The notes beneath the pieces were generated by a model, which did not search any database, was not told the origin of the DNA, and worked only from the letters and a program-made list of their open reading frames with translations. Position numbers and translations under genes: made by a program. Of a DNA stretch of 64,000 nt, positions 43,001-50,760 are shown piece after piece (the first letter of the stretch is position 1; every line of letters begins with the position of its first letter). Location of the stretch: positions 5,332,001 to 5,396,000 of the forward strand of contig OZ244935.1 in assembly GCA_965222005.1 (NCBI GenBank), in the 5' to 3' direction. The DNA is from CBDCTM01 sp965222005. GTDB lineage: Bacteria; Bacteroidota; Bacteroidia; Chitinophagales; Saprospiraceae.

Positions 43001-43423
43001 GCCATCATTGTTGACATCTGCCACTGCCACAGCGGTGGACCAGGTTTTATTATATACACCAGCCTTGTTGGTAATATCTTCGAAGGCAAGATTGCCTTTA
43101 TTGAGATAAAGCCTGTCCGATACCTGATTGCCTGCAAAATAGAGATCCTGCAGGCCATCATTGTTGACATCCAACACAGTCACTCCGGCGCCGTTGTGTA
43201 CCACATCCTGCATGATATGGTTGAATTGCGGATTTTCTTCCAACTGGTTGTTGAATTTTATCCCGCTTTGGTCGGGTCCTAAAAGCTCAAAGAGCTGTAT
43301 GTCTCCCTGAGTGGTGGCGGAAGCATCCGGAGAATTGGTGGACGTATTATTTTTGTTGCAGCTTGAAAATGCGCAAAAAAATACTAAAAGTGCGGTCAAT
43401 AGATTGTTGTTAAATGCATTCAT
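40055..43423 (-). CDS. Large VCBS/FG-GAP repeat lipoprotein with ASPIC/UnbV domain
   Basis: 1122 residues. The N-terminus MNAFNNNLLTALLVFFCAFS is a lipoprotein signal with the lipobox Cys at residue 22. The body is made of FG-GAP/VCBS repeats, visible as calcium-binding loops such as DVNNDGLQDLYFAGNQ, DYDKDGWLDLYLCN, DFNNDGWVDVYSAD, DLDNDGDLDLVISN and DYDGDGDLDLFVGG, which should fold into beta-propellers. Near residues 530-610 is an ASPIC/UnbV segment (NWLRVKLVGDQGNNKQSYGA and IAHFGLGSNQRIDRLIAQWP). Such proteins are surface or secreted and often accompany SusC/SusD systems; exact function is unknown. Confidence 0.92.
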   Translation of the reverse strand: MNAFNNNLLTALLVFFCAFSSCNKNNTSTNSPDASATTQGDIQLFELLGPDQSGIKFNNQLEENPQFNHIMQDVVHNGAGVTVLDVNNDGLQDLYFAGNQVSDRLYLNKGNLAFEDITNKAGVYNKTWSTAVAVADVNNDGWQDIYVGKYMYSPESKRANALYINNGDLTFTESAAKFGVADLGYCTAANFFDYDKDGWLDLYLCNQPLVNRAEKGSHEKNYHGQLKYSDKLYKNTGGSSFTDVTQAAGITNYNYALSATVSDINNDGWLDIYVACDYEEPDILYQNQGNGTFKKATDFAFRHISNFSMGVDVADFNNDGWVDVYSADMVAADNYRIKANMSGMNPEKFYNLAKAGYHYQYMFNMLQLNNGNGTFSEIGHLAGVSNTDWSWATLFADYDNDGDKDLLVTNGLVQDQKNKDYTIKRKILADSMKAARGGKGLTAEEYFELSKAAPSVKLANYIFENNNDFTFSNRNVDWGLGQKTWSHGASYADLDNDGDLDLVISNMNDPAFLYENKAADKKIGNWLRVKLVGDQGNNKQSYGARVWLWTGDTQQLQEISPVRGYLSASEPIAHFGLGSNQRIDRLIAQWPDGRRIEMKDVDANQLLTLHQKDGQAGEWVGRPSGKYMFESHAKESGVDYIHQENEFDDFKDQVLLPHRMSRLGPSASKADVNGDGLEDFFIGGPAGKAGMLFVQQAGGSFSRAPSSPWNADQASEDISTLFFDAEGDGDLDLYVASGGAEYSEGSPQLRDRLYLNNGKGNFTKSNALPDLRISSGAVCAGDYDGDGDLDLFVGGRQVPGLYGYPAKSFVLQNNGGKFKDVTAGVAPDLVKPGMVSSAVWADFDGDKDQDLVVVGEWMPVSFFRNDDAKLTHITAEVNMNQSTGWWNKIKAADMDKDGDIDFVVGNLGLNIKYKASADKPFKVYVKDFDDNGTNDVYLGYYDAKGVCYPVRGRSCSSQEMPYVKKKFATYDAFANATIEEVLGERADGAIYHEAKMFESVYIENNGNGGFTVHLLPMEAQFAPIFGIELRDMNKDGHLDITAVGNFYEREVETARSDAGTGLIMLGDGQGGFLPLPPHKTGLLAVLDARDLMLIDDDSGRMIFLVANNNNGLQVFREARQVN

Positions 43424-43655
43424 ACTATCAATAATAAAGCAGGGGAATAGGCAAGATTGCTGTGTACCCTTTGTGAAAAAATAACAAACCAGTTTCAGGA
43501 AGCAGGGGCTATAGCATCCTATTCAATATTAGTGCCATATGACCCTATTTTAAAACGGAGGGATAAATCGACCCAAATTTAGCGATTTTTGTGATAAAAG
43601 ATTAAAAGTGAAAAAATGATTCATAGCTGAAAGTACCGCAAAGCGCCATTTTTTT

Positions 43656-43663
43656 TAGCTTTG
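43656..43663 (+). promoter_or_regulatory. Probable promoter -7 element of the potassium-channel gene
   Basis: TAGCTTTG matches TAnnTTTG, 23 bp before the ATG. No clear -33 at the expected position. Confidence 0.5.
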
Positions 43664-43686
43664 AGGCCAGAACCAATGCACGCTGC

Positions 43687-44529
43687 ATGATCCAAAAATT
43701 TCTTCAGTCGTTTTTACCTCCGCGTGACAAGCTGCGTTCGATCATCTTCGGTACGGACACCCCTATTGGCCAACGCTTCGATGTCATCCTGATCGTATTT
43801 ATTATTGCGAGCGTACTTACGGTAATGCTGGAAAGTGTCCATGATATTGAAGGAAAATACCACGAAGTATTTTATATCCTTGAATGGTTTTTTACCGTCT
43901 TTTTTACCATCGAATATATCTTGCGACTGTATTGTGCCAACCGGCCGATCAAGTATGCTACCAGCTTCTACGGAGTAATCGATTTGCTTGCTATACTCCC
44001 AACGTATTTAAGCCTTATTTTTGCCGGCACCCAATATCTGCTGGTAATACGTGCCCTGCGCCTGCTGCGGGTATTTCGGATATTCAAAATGGGCCATCTC
44101 CTCAAAGAAGGCAATTACATTATCCGAGCCATGCAGGCCAGCCGGGCCAAAATTGCTGTATTCTTATACTTTGTCCTGCTCATGGTCACCATCATCGGCT
44201 CTATGATGTACCTGATAGAGGGCGAGTCGAATCCCAGCTTCACCAATATCCCCCGAAGTATCTATTGGGCCATTGTCACCCTTACTACAGTTGGATTTGG
44301 GGATATCACACCCCAAACCGGCCTGGGGCAGTTTTTGTCTGCCATTGTAATGATACTGGGTTATGCTGTCATTGCTGTTCCTACAGGAATCGTTTCCACT
44401 GAATTTATCAAAGGAGCAAAAAGAAACAACAAATCAGTTTCGGAAAGTCAGACAGTTTGTGATTCCTGCGGAACGCAAGGCCATGATGGAGATGCCATAT
44501 ACTGTAAGGGCTGTGGAGAGAAATTGTGA
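43687..44529 (+). CDS. Voltage-gated potassium channel with C-terminal zinc ribbon
   Basis: 280 residues. Six membrane helices can be drawn; the fourth is an Arg-rich voltage sensor (LLVIRALRLLRVFRIFKM), and the pore loop has the potassium filter TTVGFGD at residues 200-206. The S6 helix around IVMILGYAVIAVPTGIVSTE follows. The tail carries two CxxC pairs (CDSC and CKGC, residues about 259-277), forming a predicted zinc ribbon on the cytoplasmic side. Length fits KvAP-like bacterial Kv channels. The zinc-ribbon tail may bind another protein or sense metal or redox state; this is conjecture. Confidence 0.93.
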   Translation: MIQKFLQSFLPPRDKLRSIIFGTDTPIGQRFDVILIVFIIASVLTVMLESVHDIEGKYHEVFYILEWFFTVFFTIEYILRLYCANRPIKYATSFYGVIDLLAILPTYLSLIFAGTQYLLVIRALRLLRVFRIFKMGHLLKEGNYIIRAMQASRAKIAVFLYFVLLMVTIIGSMMYLIEGESNPSFTNIPRSIYWAIVTLTTVGFGDITPQTGLGQFLSAIVMILGYAVIAVPTGIVSTEFIKGAKRNNKSVSESQTVCDSCGTQGHDGDAIYCKGCGEKL

Positions 44530-44573
44530 TTGCCTGGGGGCTGCCTTGCATCAGTCAGGGGTTTAATTGACTA

Positions 44574-44990
44574 CTAGCCAGGCACCCGCGTAGTAGCAAA
44601 CAAGCGCCGGATGCTATACTTCCCACTACCATTGACAATAATCATCAAAAGCCCCCCCATAATCGCAAGGTTTTTCATAAATAGCATGGCCTGATGACGC
44701 TGTATATCCGGCGAATCGTTCCACCAGGAATGTAAGATAAATGTAACGGGTATCCAATACAGCAACAACAACAGCGCCCCCAGGGAAGAGCGATAACCCA
44801 GCAGTACCAATAAGCCCCCCGTGATCAGTAAAAAGATAGCCCCATACAGGAGCACATCTTGATTCCAGGTAAGATGGTAAGCAGTCATGGTCTCTTTGGT
44901 AGATTTGAAAAAAGCAATCGAATCATAGGCTTCGAAGAGAAAGATAAAGGCAATCAAGGTGCGTGCGAGTAGGTCCAGAAAGTCTTTCAT
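44574..44990 (-). CDS. DoxX-family membrane protein
   Basis: 138 residues from ATG 44990 (an upstream extension to 45038 is less likely). Four membrane helices, with DLLARTLIAFIFLFEAYDSI at the start, VLLYGAIFLLITGGLLVLLG, LGALLLLLYWIPVTFILHSW and MKNLAIMGGLLMIIVNGSGK: the pattern of DoxX/DoxD proteins. Biological role of this family is poorly known; some members link to redox or thiosulfate metabolism. It converges on the potassium-channel gene with a 44-bp gap. Confidence 0.88.
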   Translation of the reverse strand: MKDFLDLLARTLIAFIFLFEAYDSIAFFKSTKETMTAYHLTWNQDVLLYGAIFLLITGGLLVLLGYRSSLGALLLLLYWIPVTFILHSWWNDSPDIQRHQAMLFMKNLAIMGGLLMIIVNGSGKYSIRRLFATTRVPG

Positions 44991-45088
44991 CAAGGGCTGG
45001 TAATTATGTATGCTTATTATTTCGCTGTGAAAGTACAACTTCCCTTTCGAATCACCCTACCTGGCACAGTAAAACCCTCTGCATCCAA

Positions 45089-46657
45089 TCACTTTGTACC
45101 CATGGCACAATAGGCTGCCACAGCTTCTGCTACCTTTTGCCCATCCATAGCTGCCGAAACGATACCTCCCGCAAATCCAGCTCCCTCGCCGCAGGGAAAC
45201 AAGCCCTCCAACTGCGGGTGCATCAAGGTGTTGGCATCGCGGGGAATCCGTATCGGTGAGCTGGTGCGGCTCTCCGTGCCAATCACATTTGCTTCAGCTG
45301 TGAAATAGCCCTTCATCTTAGTATCGAATTGCAAAAAGGCGAGTCGTAGTCGGGCGTATATTTTCTCCGGCAGCAACTCCCACAATGGCGCAGCGTGAAG
45401 GCCAGGCAGATAGGATGCCGAAGGCAAATCAGCCGACAGCTTCCGATCCACAAAGTCGGTCATACGCAAGGCCGGGGCTGCCTGAGAGCCATTGCCCGCC
45501 CCAAACATGCTTTGCTCCACCGATCGCTGAAACTCAAGCCCGGCCAGTACCCCAAAGTGCTCAAAGGCCTGCCAGTCCTGAGGCTCCAGAGCTACCACTA
45601 CTCCACTATTGGCGTAAGCGGAGTCGCGGCGGGAAAGGGACATGCCATTCACAACGATCTCGCCCGGAGCGGTGGCAGCCGGGACCACCAGCCCGCCCGG
45701 ACACATACAAAAGCTAAAAACACCCCGGCCGTCCACCTGACTTGCCAATCGGTAACTACTGGCTGGCAGGGCTGCTTGGCGTGGCGATTGGCGGTACTGT
45801 ATGCGATCAATAAGCGATTGCGAATGTTCTACCCGTACCCCCAGGGCAAAGGCTTTGGCTTCCAGCTTCAGGCCCTTTGCATCGAGCAATTGGTACACAT
45901 CACGAGCCGAGTGGCCGGTAGCCAGCACCACTACATCAGCATAGCACGAGTGGGCATCATTGATCATCACCCCTTTGATCTTCCCTTTATGTAGAATAAG
46001 ATCGGTAAGGCAGCTCTCAAAATGGATTTCACCACCAAAATGTTGGATAGTTTGGCGAATATTGGCTACAATTTTTGGCAATTTGTTGGAACCTATATGT
46101 GGATGCGCATCGATCAGTATATCGCTGCTGGCGCCATGTTCGACCAACAAGCGCAACACCTTTTCGATACTGCCGCGCTTGTGAGAGCGGGTATAAAGCT
46201 TGCCGTCAGAATACGTACCGGCACCCCCTTCGCCGAAGCAATAATTGGAATGCGGATTGACCTGCCCCAACTGCTGGATAGCACGCAAATCGCGGCGGCG
46301 GGCCTGCACATCTTTACCCCGATCAAAAAGCAAGGGCCGGATGCCCAGCTCAATCATCTCGAGTGCTGCGAAGTAACCGGCCGGGCCGGTACCGATAATG
46401 ATGGCCGATTGAGCTTCCGATACATCTGCCAAGCCAGCGAGCAGCGCAGGTTCCGGATCAAATGCTTGTGTAGTGGATATTTCCACCCGAAGCCGGAAGA
46501 CTGGCTGCGCAGCGCGCGCATCAATGGAGCGGCGCAGAACGCGTAGATCGACGATCTGCTCTGCTTTGAGGCGGGCCTTCTTTGCTGCGCGACTTTTGAT
46601 GATCTGAGGATCACCAATCTGAGCAGCTTGCAGGGTGAATTCTACCGTTTTGGTCAT
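45089..46657 (-). CDS. FAD-dependent oxidoreductase (COG2509 type)
   Basis: 522 residues from ATG 46657; a TTG at 46681 would add eight. The N-terminal 90 residues are a small alpha/beta domain typical of the family (AKKARLKAEQIVDLRVLRRS). The FAD Rossmann loop IIIGTGPAGYFAALEM follows near residue 84. Further signatures are CFGEGGAGTYSDGKLYTRSH, VVVLATGHSARDVYQLL, and the C-terminal FPCGEGAGFAGGIVSAAMDG. These uncharacterised flavoproteins are widespread; the substrate is unknown. Stands alone, in a run of minus-strand genes. Confidence 0.93.
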   Translation of the reverse strand: MTKTVEFTLQAAQIGDPQIIKSRAAKKARLKAEQIVDLRVLRRSIDARAAQPVFRLRVEISTTQAFDPEPALLAGLADVSEAQSAIIIGTGPAGYFAALEMIELGIRPLLFDRGKDVQARRRDLRAIQQLGQVNPHSNYCFGEGGAGTYSDGKLYTRSHKRGSIEKVLRLLVEHGASSDILIDAHPHIGSNKLPKIVANIRQTIQHFGGEIHFESCLTDLILHKGKIKGVMINDAHSCYADVVVLATGHSARDVYQLLDAKGLKLEAKAFALGVRVEHSQSLIDRIQYRQSPRQAALPASSYRLASQVDGRGVFSFCMCPGGLVVPAATAPGEIVVNGMSLSRRDSAYANSGVVVALEPQDWQAFEHFGVLAGLEFQRSVEQSMFGAGNGSQAAPALRMTDFVDRKLSADLPSASYLPGLHAAPLWELLPEKIYARLRLAFLQFDTKMKGYFTAEANVIGTESRTSSPIRIPRDANTLMHPQLEGLFPCGEGAGFAGGIVSAAMDGQKVAEAVAAYCAMGTK

Positions 46658-46756
46658 ACGTGGCGCTGAGTTGAGCGCCAAAGATAAAGTATGAAGTTGT
46701 TTAGGAGGGAAAAATCACAAAAGACAAGCAAGAATTCTACCGGAAAAACAAAATGC

Positions 46757-47206
46757 TCACTGCTCCATCACACTACCCGCAGATGTTTCCAGCTTTAAGT
46801 CTCTTTGCAGGTTTTGCAGACTGGCCACTGTAAAATCTTCGGGGATAAGCAGACGAACTTTCACAAATTCGTAGCATTGCTTGCTATTTTTGTGGATGGT
46901 TTTACGTACCAGGTCTTTGGATTGTATTTGCAGCGTTTCGCCATCCTTTTTGGCGGTGATCATGTAACGGCCCTCATTGAGGACATGCTTAAGGATGTTG
47001 GGAGAAGCATCATAAAGCTGAATGTGGGATTCGATGAGGATGGCATTGCCGGCCCATTTTTCAATTTCGTATTCCCCGTACAGATTAATTGAGACGTTGT
47101 TGATCCCCTCGAGCTCAAAAGCCTGGTGCAGGATTTTTTCGAGCTGTGCGAAGGCTGTTTGCTGGATAGTGAATAAGCAAAAAGCCAACAGAAGTGCATG
47201 CTTCAT
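46757..47206 (-). CDS. Small secreted protein, paralogue of the gene at 47356-47805
   Basis: 149 residues with a signal peptide (MKHALLLAFCLFTIQQTAFA). The mature protein opens with LEKILHQAFELEGINNVSIN then LYGEYEIEKWAGNAI. It ends with TSAGSVMEQ. The next minus-strand gene upstream shares the same length, signal and the pattern EKxLxxxFxLxG...LxGExxxxxW, so the two are tandem duplicates that have diverged strongly. The beta-rich character and the W-containing motif recall putative auto-transporter adhesin or GIN-type domains, but I do not claim a family. Function unknown. Confidence 0.75.
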   Translation of the reverse strand: MKHALLLAFCLFTIQQTAFAQLEKILHQAFELEGINNVSINLYGEYEIEKWAGNAILIESHIQLYDASPNILKHVLNEGRYMITAKKDGETLQIQSKDLVRKTIHKNSKQCYEFVKVRLLIPEDFTVASLQNLQRDLKLETSAGSVMEQ

Positions 47207-47291
47207 TATTCATAGTTTTGGTAAAATGTAAGATTTTCGCTCCCGAGGGGTCGGAATAGGTTGCAAGTTATTTCTTTTTTATGAAAAAGAA

Positions 47292-47326
47292 AAGGGTATA
47301 ATACAAATGGCTTGCATTATACCCTT
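47292..47326 (-). terminator. Intrinsic terminator after the upstream paralogue
   Basis: AAGGGTATAAT (47326-47316 on the minus strand) pairs perfectly with ATTATACCCTT (47302-47292), loop 13 nt, followed by TTCTTTTTC. It ends transcription 29 bp past the stop of the 47356-47805 gene and separates the two paralogues. Confidence 0.88.
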
Positions 47327-47355
47327 CAAAACGCTTTAACAAACACTTAAACCTT

Positions 47356-47805
47356 CTATAAGGAAGAGGGAGTGTTCGAGTCTTTGGGTTGTATGGAGGT
47401 AGCCGCGTCTGACTGTTTAACCAGCACATTACGCGGCGCATTTATGGTATAGCGAATAGCTTCATTGAGTTTGACGCCGCTGATGCGCACTTCCTTGTGG
47501 AGTGCTGGGGCAAACACAATAAATTCGTCGCTTTCAATCTTTGACTTTAGGTAATAGCGATGAGCTTTGATCAGAGCTTTAAGCTGCGTTTCATTGCCAT
47601 TTTCCAGGCCAATGGTCATTTGAATCCTCAAGATGTCATTATCCCATTCCTGGACATCCACCTCGCCTTTCAAATCAAGCTGAACACTCTGAAGCCCTTG
47701 TAAATTAAAGGATTTGACCAGCGTTTTTTCCACCTGCTGACCAACTGCTATGGCAAAGGCACCAATGAGCAACGCTACTGTGATATATGCTTTAAGAGGT
47801 TTCAT
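47356..47805 (-). CDS. Small secreted protein, paralogue of the gene at 46757-47206
   Basis: 149 residues with a signal peptide (MKPLKAYITVALLIGAFAIA). The mature part begins VEKTLVKSFNLQGLQSVQLD followed by LKGEVDVQEWDND, parallel to its neighbour downstream. The C-terminus is Ser/Thr/Pro-rich (SIQPKDSNTPSSL). Each copy has its own transcription end, so they are likely regulated separately. No enzymatic motif is seen and function is unknown. kdsA lies 89 bp upstream on the same strand. Confidence 0.75.
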   Translation of the reverse strand: MKPLKAYITVALLIGAFAIAVGQQVEKTLVKSFNLQGLQSVQLDLKGEVDVQEWDNDILRIQMTIGLENGNETQLKALIKAHRYYLKSKIESDEFIVFAPALHKEVRISGVKLNEAIRYTINAPRNVLVKQSDAATSIQPKDSNTPSSL

Positions 47806-47894
47806 GGGCGCTACATTTTTTGGATTTTATGGTAAAAATTTACAATTTATTTTTGATTAAGTCAATTTTTCGATGTATAAATGTTAGAATTTAT

Positions 47895-48707
47895 TCAAAC
47901 AATTGCTTCTCTGATCCGTATAAGGCGTTCCAACAATGTCTCTACTTGCGATAAGGCCAGCATATTGGCTCCGTCCGACAAAGCTTTACCTGGCTCCGGA
48001 TGTGTCTCAAGGAACAAACCATCTGCTCCGGCAGCCACCCCGGCTTTAGCAAGGGTAGCGATCAATTCAGGTCTTCCGCCCGTAATTCCACTGCGCTGAT
48101 TGGGCTGCTGGAGTGCATGGGTGCAATCCAGTATTACGGTAGCTCCAAATGCCTTCATTATTGGTATGCTCCGCATATCCACCACCAAATCCTGGTAGCC
48201 AAAGCTGGTTCCCCGCTCCGTCAGCAGTACATAAGCATTGCCATTTGCAACGACCTTCTGCATGGCAAACTCCATAGCTTCTGGGCTCATAAACTGTCCC
48301 TTCTTGATATTGACTACTTTGCCCGTTTGGGCCGCAGCGACCAGCAGATCGGTCTGCCGGCACAGAAAAGCGGGAATTTGGAGTACATCCACATACTCAG
48401 CCGCCAGGGTGGCTTCCTCCACGCTGTGTATATCGGTAAGAACCGGAAGCTGAAAATGCCTGCCAACAGCTTGAAGAATTTCCAATGCCTGCCGGTCTCC
48501 AATGCTCGTAAAGGAGTCGATCCGACTACGGTTGGCTTTTCTATAAGAACCTTTGAAGATAAACGGGATGTGCAGGCGGCTACAAATATCGGAGAGCTTT
48601 CCGGCAATGTCCATAGCCATAGCCTCGCCTTCAATGAGGCATGGACCGGCAATCAGCAAGAAGTTGCTGACATCATACTGTTTGAGCTTTGGAATTGGGG
48701 GTAGCAT
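47895..48707 (-). CDS. kdsA: 3-deoxy-D-manno-octulosonate-8-phosphate synthase KdsA (metal-dependent type)
   Basis: Condenses phosphoenolpyruvate with arabinose-5-phosphate to make KDO-8-phosphate for the lipopolysaccharide inner core. I start it at ATG 48707 (MLPPIPKLKQYD), giving 270 residues; a TTG at 48728 is in frame. Motifs are LLIAGPCLIEGE, FKGSYRKANRSRIDSFTSIG, LTDIHSVEEA, NIKKGQFMSPEAM, LTERGTSFGYQDLVVDMRSI and LETHPEPGKALSDGAN. The cysteine in AGPCLIE, where the E. coli enzyme has Asn, marks the metal-requiring class. The enzyme supports a Gram-negative envelope with KDO. Confidence 0.95.
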   Translation of the reverse strand: MLPPIPKLKQYDVSNFLLIAGPCLIEGEAMAMDIAGKLSDICSRLHIPFIFKGSYRKANRSRIDSFTSIGDRQALEILQAVGRHFQLPVLTDIHSVEEATLAAEYVDVLQIPAFLCRQTDLLVAAAQTGKVVNIKKGQFMSPEAMEFAMQKVVANGNAYVLLTERGTSFGYQDLVVDMRSIPIMKAFGATVILDCTHALQQPNQRSGITGGRPELIATLAKAGVAAGADGLFLETHPEPGKALSDGANMLALSQVETLLERLIRIREAIV

Positions 48708-48738
48708 CAAGTACGTTTGTTTATCCAATAGGATAACG

Positions 48739-48746
48739 CAAAGCTA
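48739..48746 (-). promoter_or_regulatory. Probable kdsA promoter, -7 element
   Basis: TAGCTTTG on the minus strand matches TAnnTTTG, 31 bp before ATG 48707. A TTG lies only 15 bp upstream, slightly too close for an ideal -33. Confidence 0.5.
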
Positions 48747-48920
48747 GGGCCAAATGTTGATCAAGGCGGGCGGAAATAGAATATTATTTTAAAACAATAC
48801 ACCAACGAGCTTGTTGTCGAAATAATACACTGACAAATTTTAATATTTCATATTTTCATTCTAAATCATTTTTATTAATGTAACTGAAGATTCCAGGCTT
48901 CCTGCAGCTTCCTGACAGTC

Positions 48921-49361
48921 TCATTCCCCAATATCTTCAAACCAAAGTTCGGGCTGCTCACGAATAAATTGCTCCATCATCTCAATACACTCCAGGCTAT
49001 GTACCACCTGCACCTCCACGCCCCTTATTCTCAGCCATTCTTCCTCTCCCATGAAAGTATGATGCTCACCGATGACCACTTTGGGGATGCCATATAACAG
49101 AATTGCCCCGCTGCACATCGAGCAGGGGGAAAGAGTGGTATAGATAATACATTTGCGATACACTTTGGCTGGCAAACGTCCGGCATTTTCGAGCGCATCC
49201 ATCTCACCATGCAAAACCGCGCTACCGTTTTGCACCCGCCGATTGTGCCCTCGCCCAATGATCTGCCCCTCGTGTACTAACACACTTCCGATAGGGATTC
49301 CCCCTTCGCTCCTGCCCTTACGGGCTTCATCGATAGCGGCTTGCAAAAATGGATCGTTCAT
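48921..49361 (-). CDS. Cytosine deaminase, yeast FCY1-like zinc deaminase
   Basis: 146 residues. Zinc-dependent CDA-fold deaminase with ligands His51 and Glu53 as proton shuttle (LHGEMDALENAGR) and Cys80, Cys83 in TLSPCSMCSGAILLYGIP. The whole chain resembles yeast cytosine deaminase more than TadA: GGIPIGSVLV, RGHNRRVQNGSAVLHGE, and the C-terminus WFEDIGE, which is the same ending as yeast Fcy1 as I recall it. The predicted reaction is cytosine to uracil plus ammonia. It is the last gene of the pyrimidine-breakdown cluster, 27 bp after preA, so it would feed uracil into that pathway. Guanine or another base as substrate cannot be ruled out. Confidence 0.85.
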   Translation of the reverse strand: MNDPFLQAAIDEARKGRSEGGIPIGSVLVHEGQIIGRGHNRRVQNGSAVLHGEMDALENAGRLPAKVYRKCIIYTTLSPCSMCSGAILLYGIPKVVIGEHHTFMGEEEWLRIRGVEVQVVHSLECIEMMEQFIREQPELWFEDIGE

Positions 49362-49388
49362 TTGCTGGATTTTTTCATACCATCCCGT

Positions 49389-50726
49389 TCAATACGCTCT
49401 TTTTTTAGTGAATGCAGAAGCAGGATCGGGCACCCAATGGTGCTTGCCGCCGGCCCGCTCATCGTCAAAGCTGGTGGGCGCTTTGTCCTGATCTGAATAA
49501 TCCTTCCAACTCTCTGCAGCTTTATCACTTTTCTGCTCCACCATAGAAATGCAATCCTCTACCGGACAAACCAGAGAACAGAGGTTGCAGCCTACGCAAT
49601 TTTCCTCAATGATAAAGGGAATCCGGCTGTCGTTTTGCTCATCCAGGCCTATTGCCTGATGAGCTCCATCTTCGCAGGCCGTATAGCAGAGCTGGCATTG
49701 GATACACTTTTCTTTGTCGATTGAAGCTACTACTTTGTAATGTAAATTGAGCTGCTCCCAGTTTTTGGTATTGGGCAAAGCTTTGCCAACCATATCATCG
49801 AGTCGCTCAAAACCCTTATGTGCCATATAGCGCTCCAGGCCACTCGTCAGGTCTCTGATAATGCCAAAGCCGTAGTGCATCACAGCAGTGCAAACTTGCA
49901 CTGTGCTGGCCCCCAGCAATATATGCTCTGCCGCATCCCGCCAATTTTCTATCCCCCCGATTCCGCTGATCGGAATGGTGACTCCCGGGTGTTGAGCACA
50001 ATTTTTTACCATGTTTAGCGCAATGGGTTTCACTGCCGGGCCACAGTAGCCTCCATTAGTACTTTGGCCATCCACTATCGGATAAGGTACCAGCCTGTCC
50101 AGGTCAACCCCTACCAGGCTTTGAATGGTATTGATCAAGCTAATAGCATCCGCTCCCCCCGCCACCGCTGCCAGGGCCGGCTCAGTAATGTCGGTAATAT
50201 TGGGTGTAAGCTTTACGATAACCGGGACTTTGGCTACTTCCATCACCCAGGATACGATCGTCTCCAGCACCGATGGCTCCTGCCCTACAGCCGACCCCAT
50301 GCCGCGTTCACACATTCCGTGCGGACATCCGAAGTTGAGTTCCAGACCATCGGCACCGGCATTTTCAGCATCTTTTACAATTTGGTGCCATTGTTCACGG
50401 CTTTCCACCATTAGAGAAGCGATCACAGCATGATCGGGGAAGCGTTTTTTCACCTCTTCCATTTCGCGAAGATTGTCGGAAAGTGGTCGGTCGGTAATGA
50501 GTTCGATATTATTGAAGCCCACCATCCGGCTTTGGCGGTAGTGGATGGCGCCGTAGCGGCTGGAAGTATTGATGATGGGCACACCCAAGGTTTTCCATAC
50601 TGCGCCGCCCCAACCTGCATCAAAGGCTTTCATCACCTGGTAGCCGGAATTGGTAGGTGGCGCAGAGGCCAACCAGAAAGGGTTAGGAGATTTGATACCT
50701 GCTAAATGAGCGCTAAGGTCTGGCAT
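49389..50726 (-). CDS. preA: NAD-dependent dihydropyrimidine dehydrogenase subunit PreA
   Basis: Reduces uracil or thymine to the 5,6-dihydro form together with PreT. The FMN-binding TIM barrel covers residues 1-310 (PFWLASAPPTNSGYQVMKAF, LELNFGCPHGMCERGMGSAV, VIVKLTPNITDI, ISGIGGIENWRDAAEHILLG). The C-terminal part has two 4Fe-4S clusters (CIQCQLCYTACEDGAHQ and CVGCNLCSLVCPVEDC). 445 residues, with a 50-residue hydrophilic tail past the last cluster. It follows preT by 34 bp. Confidence 0.95.
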   Translation of the reverse strand: MPDLSAHLAGIKSPNPFWLASAPPTNSGYQVMKAFDAGWGGAVWKTLGVPIINTSSRYGAIHYRQSRMVGFNNIELITDRPLSDNLREMEEVKKRFPDHAVIASLMVESREQWHQIVKDAENAGADGLELNFGCPHGMCERGMGSAVGQEPSVLETIVSWVMEVAKVPVIVKLTPNITDITEPALAAVAGGADAISLINTIQSLVGVDLDRLVPYPIVDGQSTNGGYCGPAVKPIALNMVKNCAQHPGVTIPISGIGGIENWRDAAEHILLGASTVQVCTAVMHYGFGIIRDLTSGLERYMAHKGFERLDDMVGKALPNTKNWEQLNLHYKVVASIDKEKCIQCQLCYTACEDGAHQAIGLDEQNDSRIPFIIEENCVGCNLCSLVCPVEDCISMVEQKSDKAAESWKDYSDQDKAPTSFDDERAGGKHHWVPDPASAFTKKRAY

Positions 50727-50760
50727 GAGTAAGGGTTTGAAAACAATTTACAAATGGTAA

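Noticed and set aside
42284..43282. Long plus-strand frame of 332 codons opposite the VCBS gene
   Set aside because: Antisense shadow of the repeated calcium-loop codons; its repeats mirror those of the real gene.
44529..44590. GCCTGG/CCAGGC pair between the potassium-channel and DoxX genes as a bidirectional terminator
   Set aside because: The stem is only 6 bp around a loop of about 35 nt with no T-run on either side.
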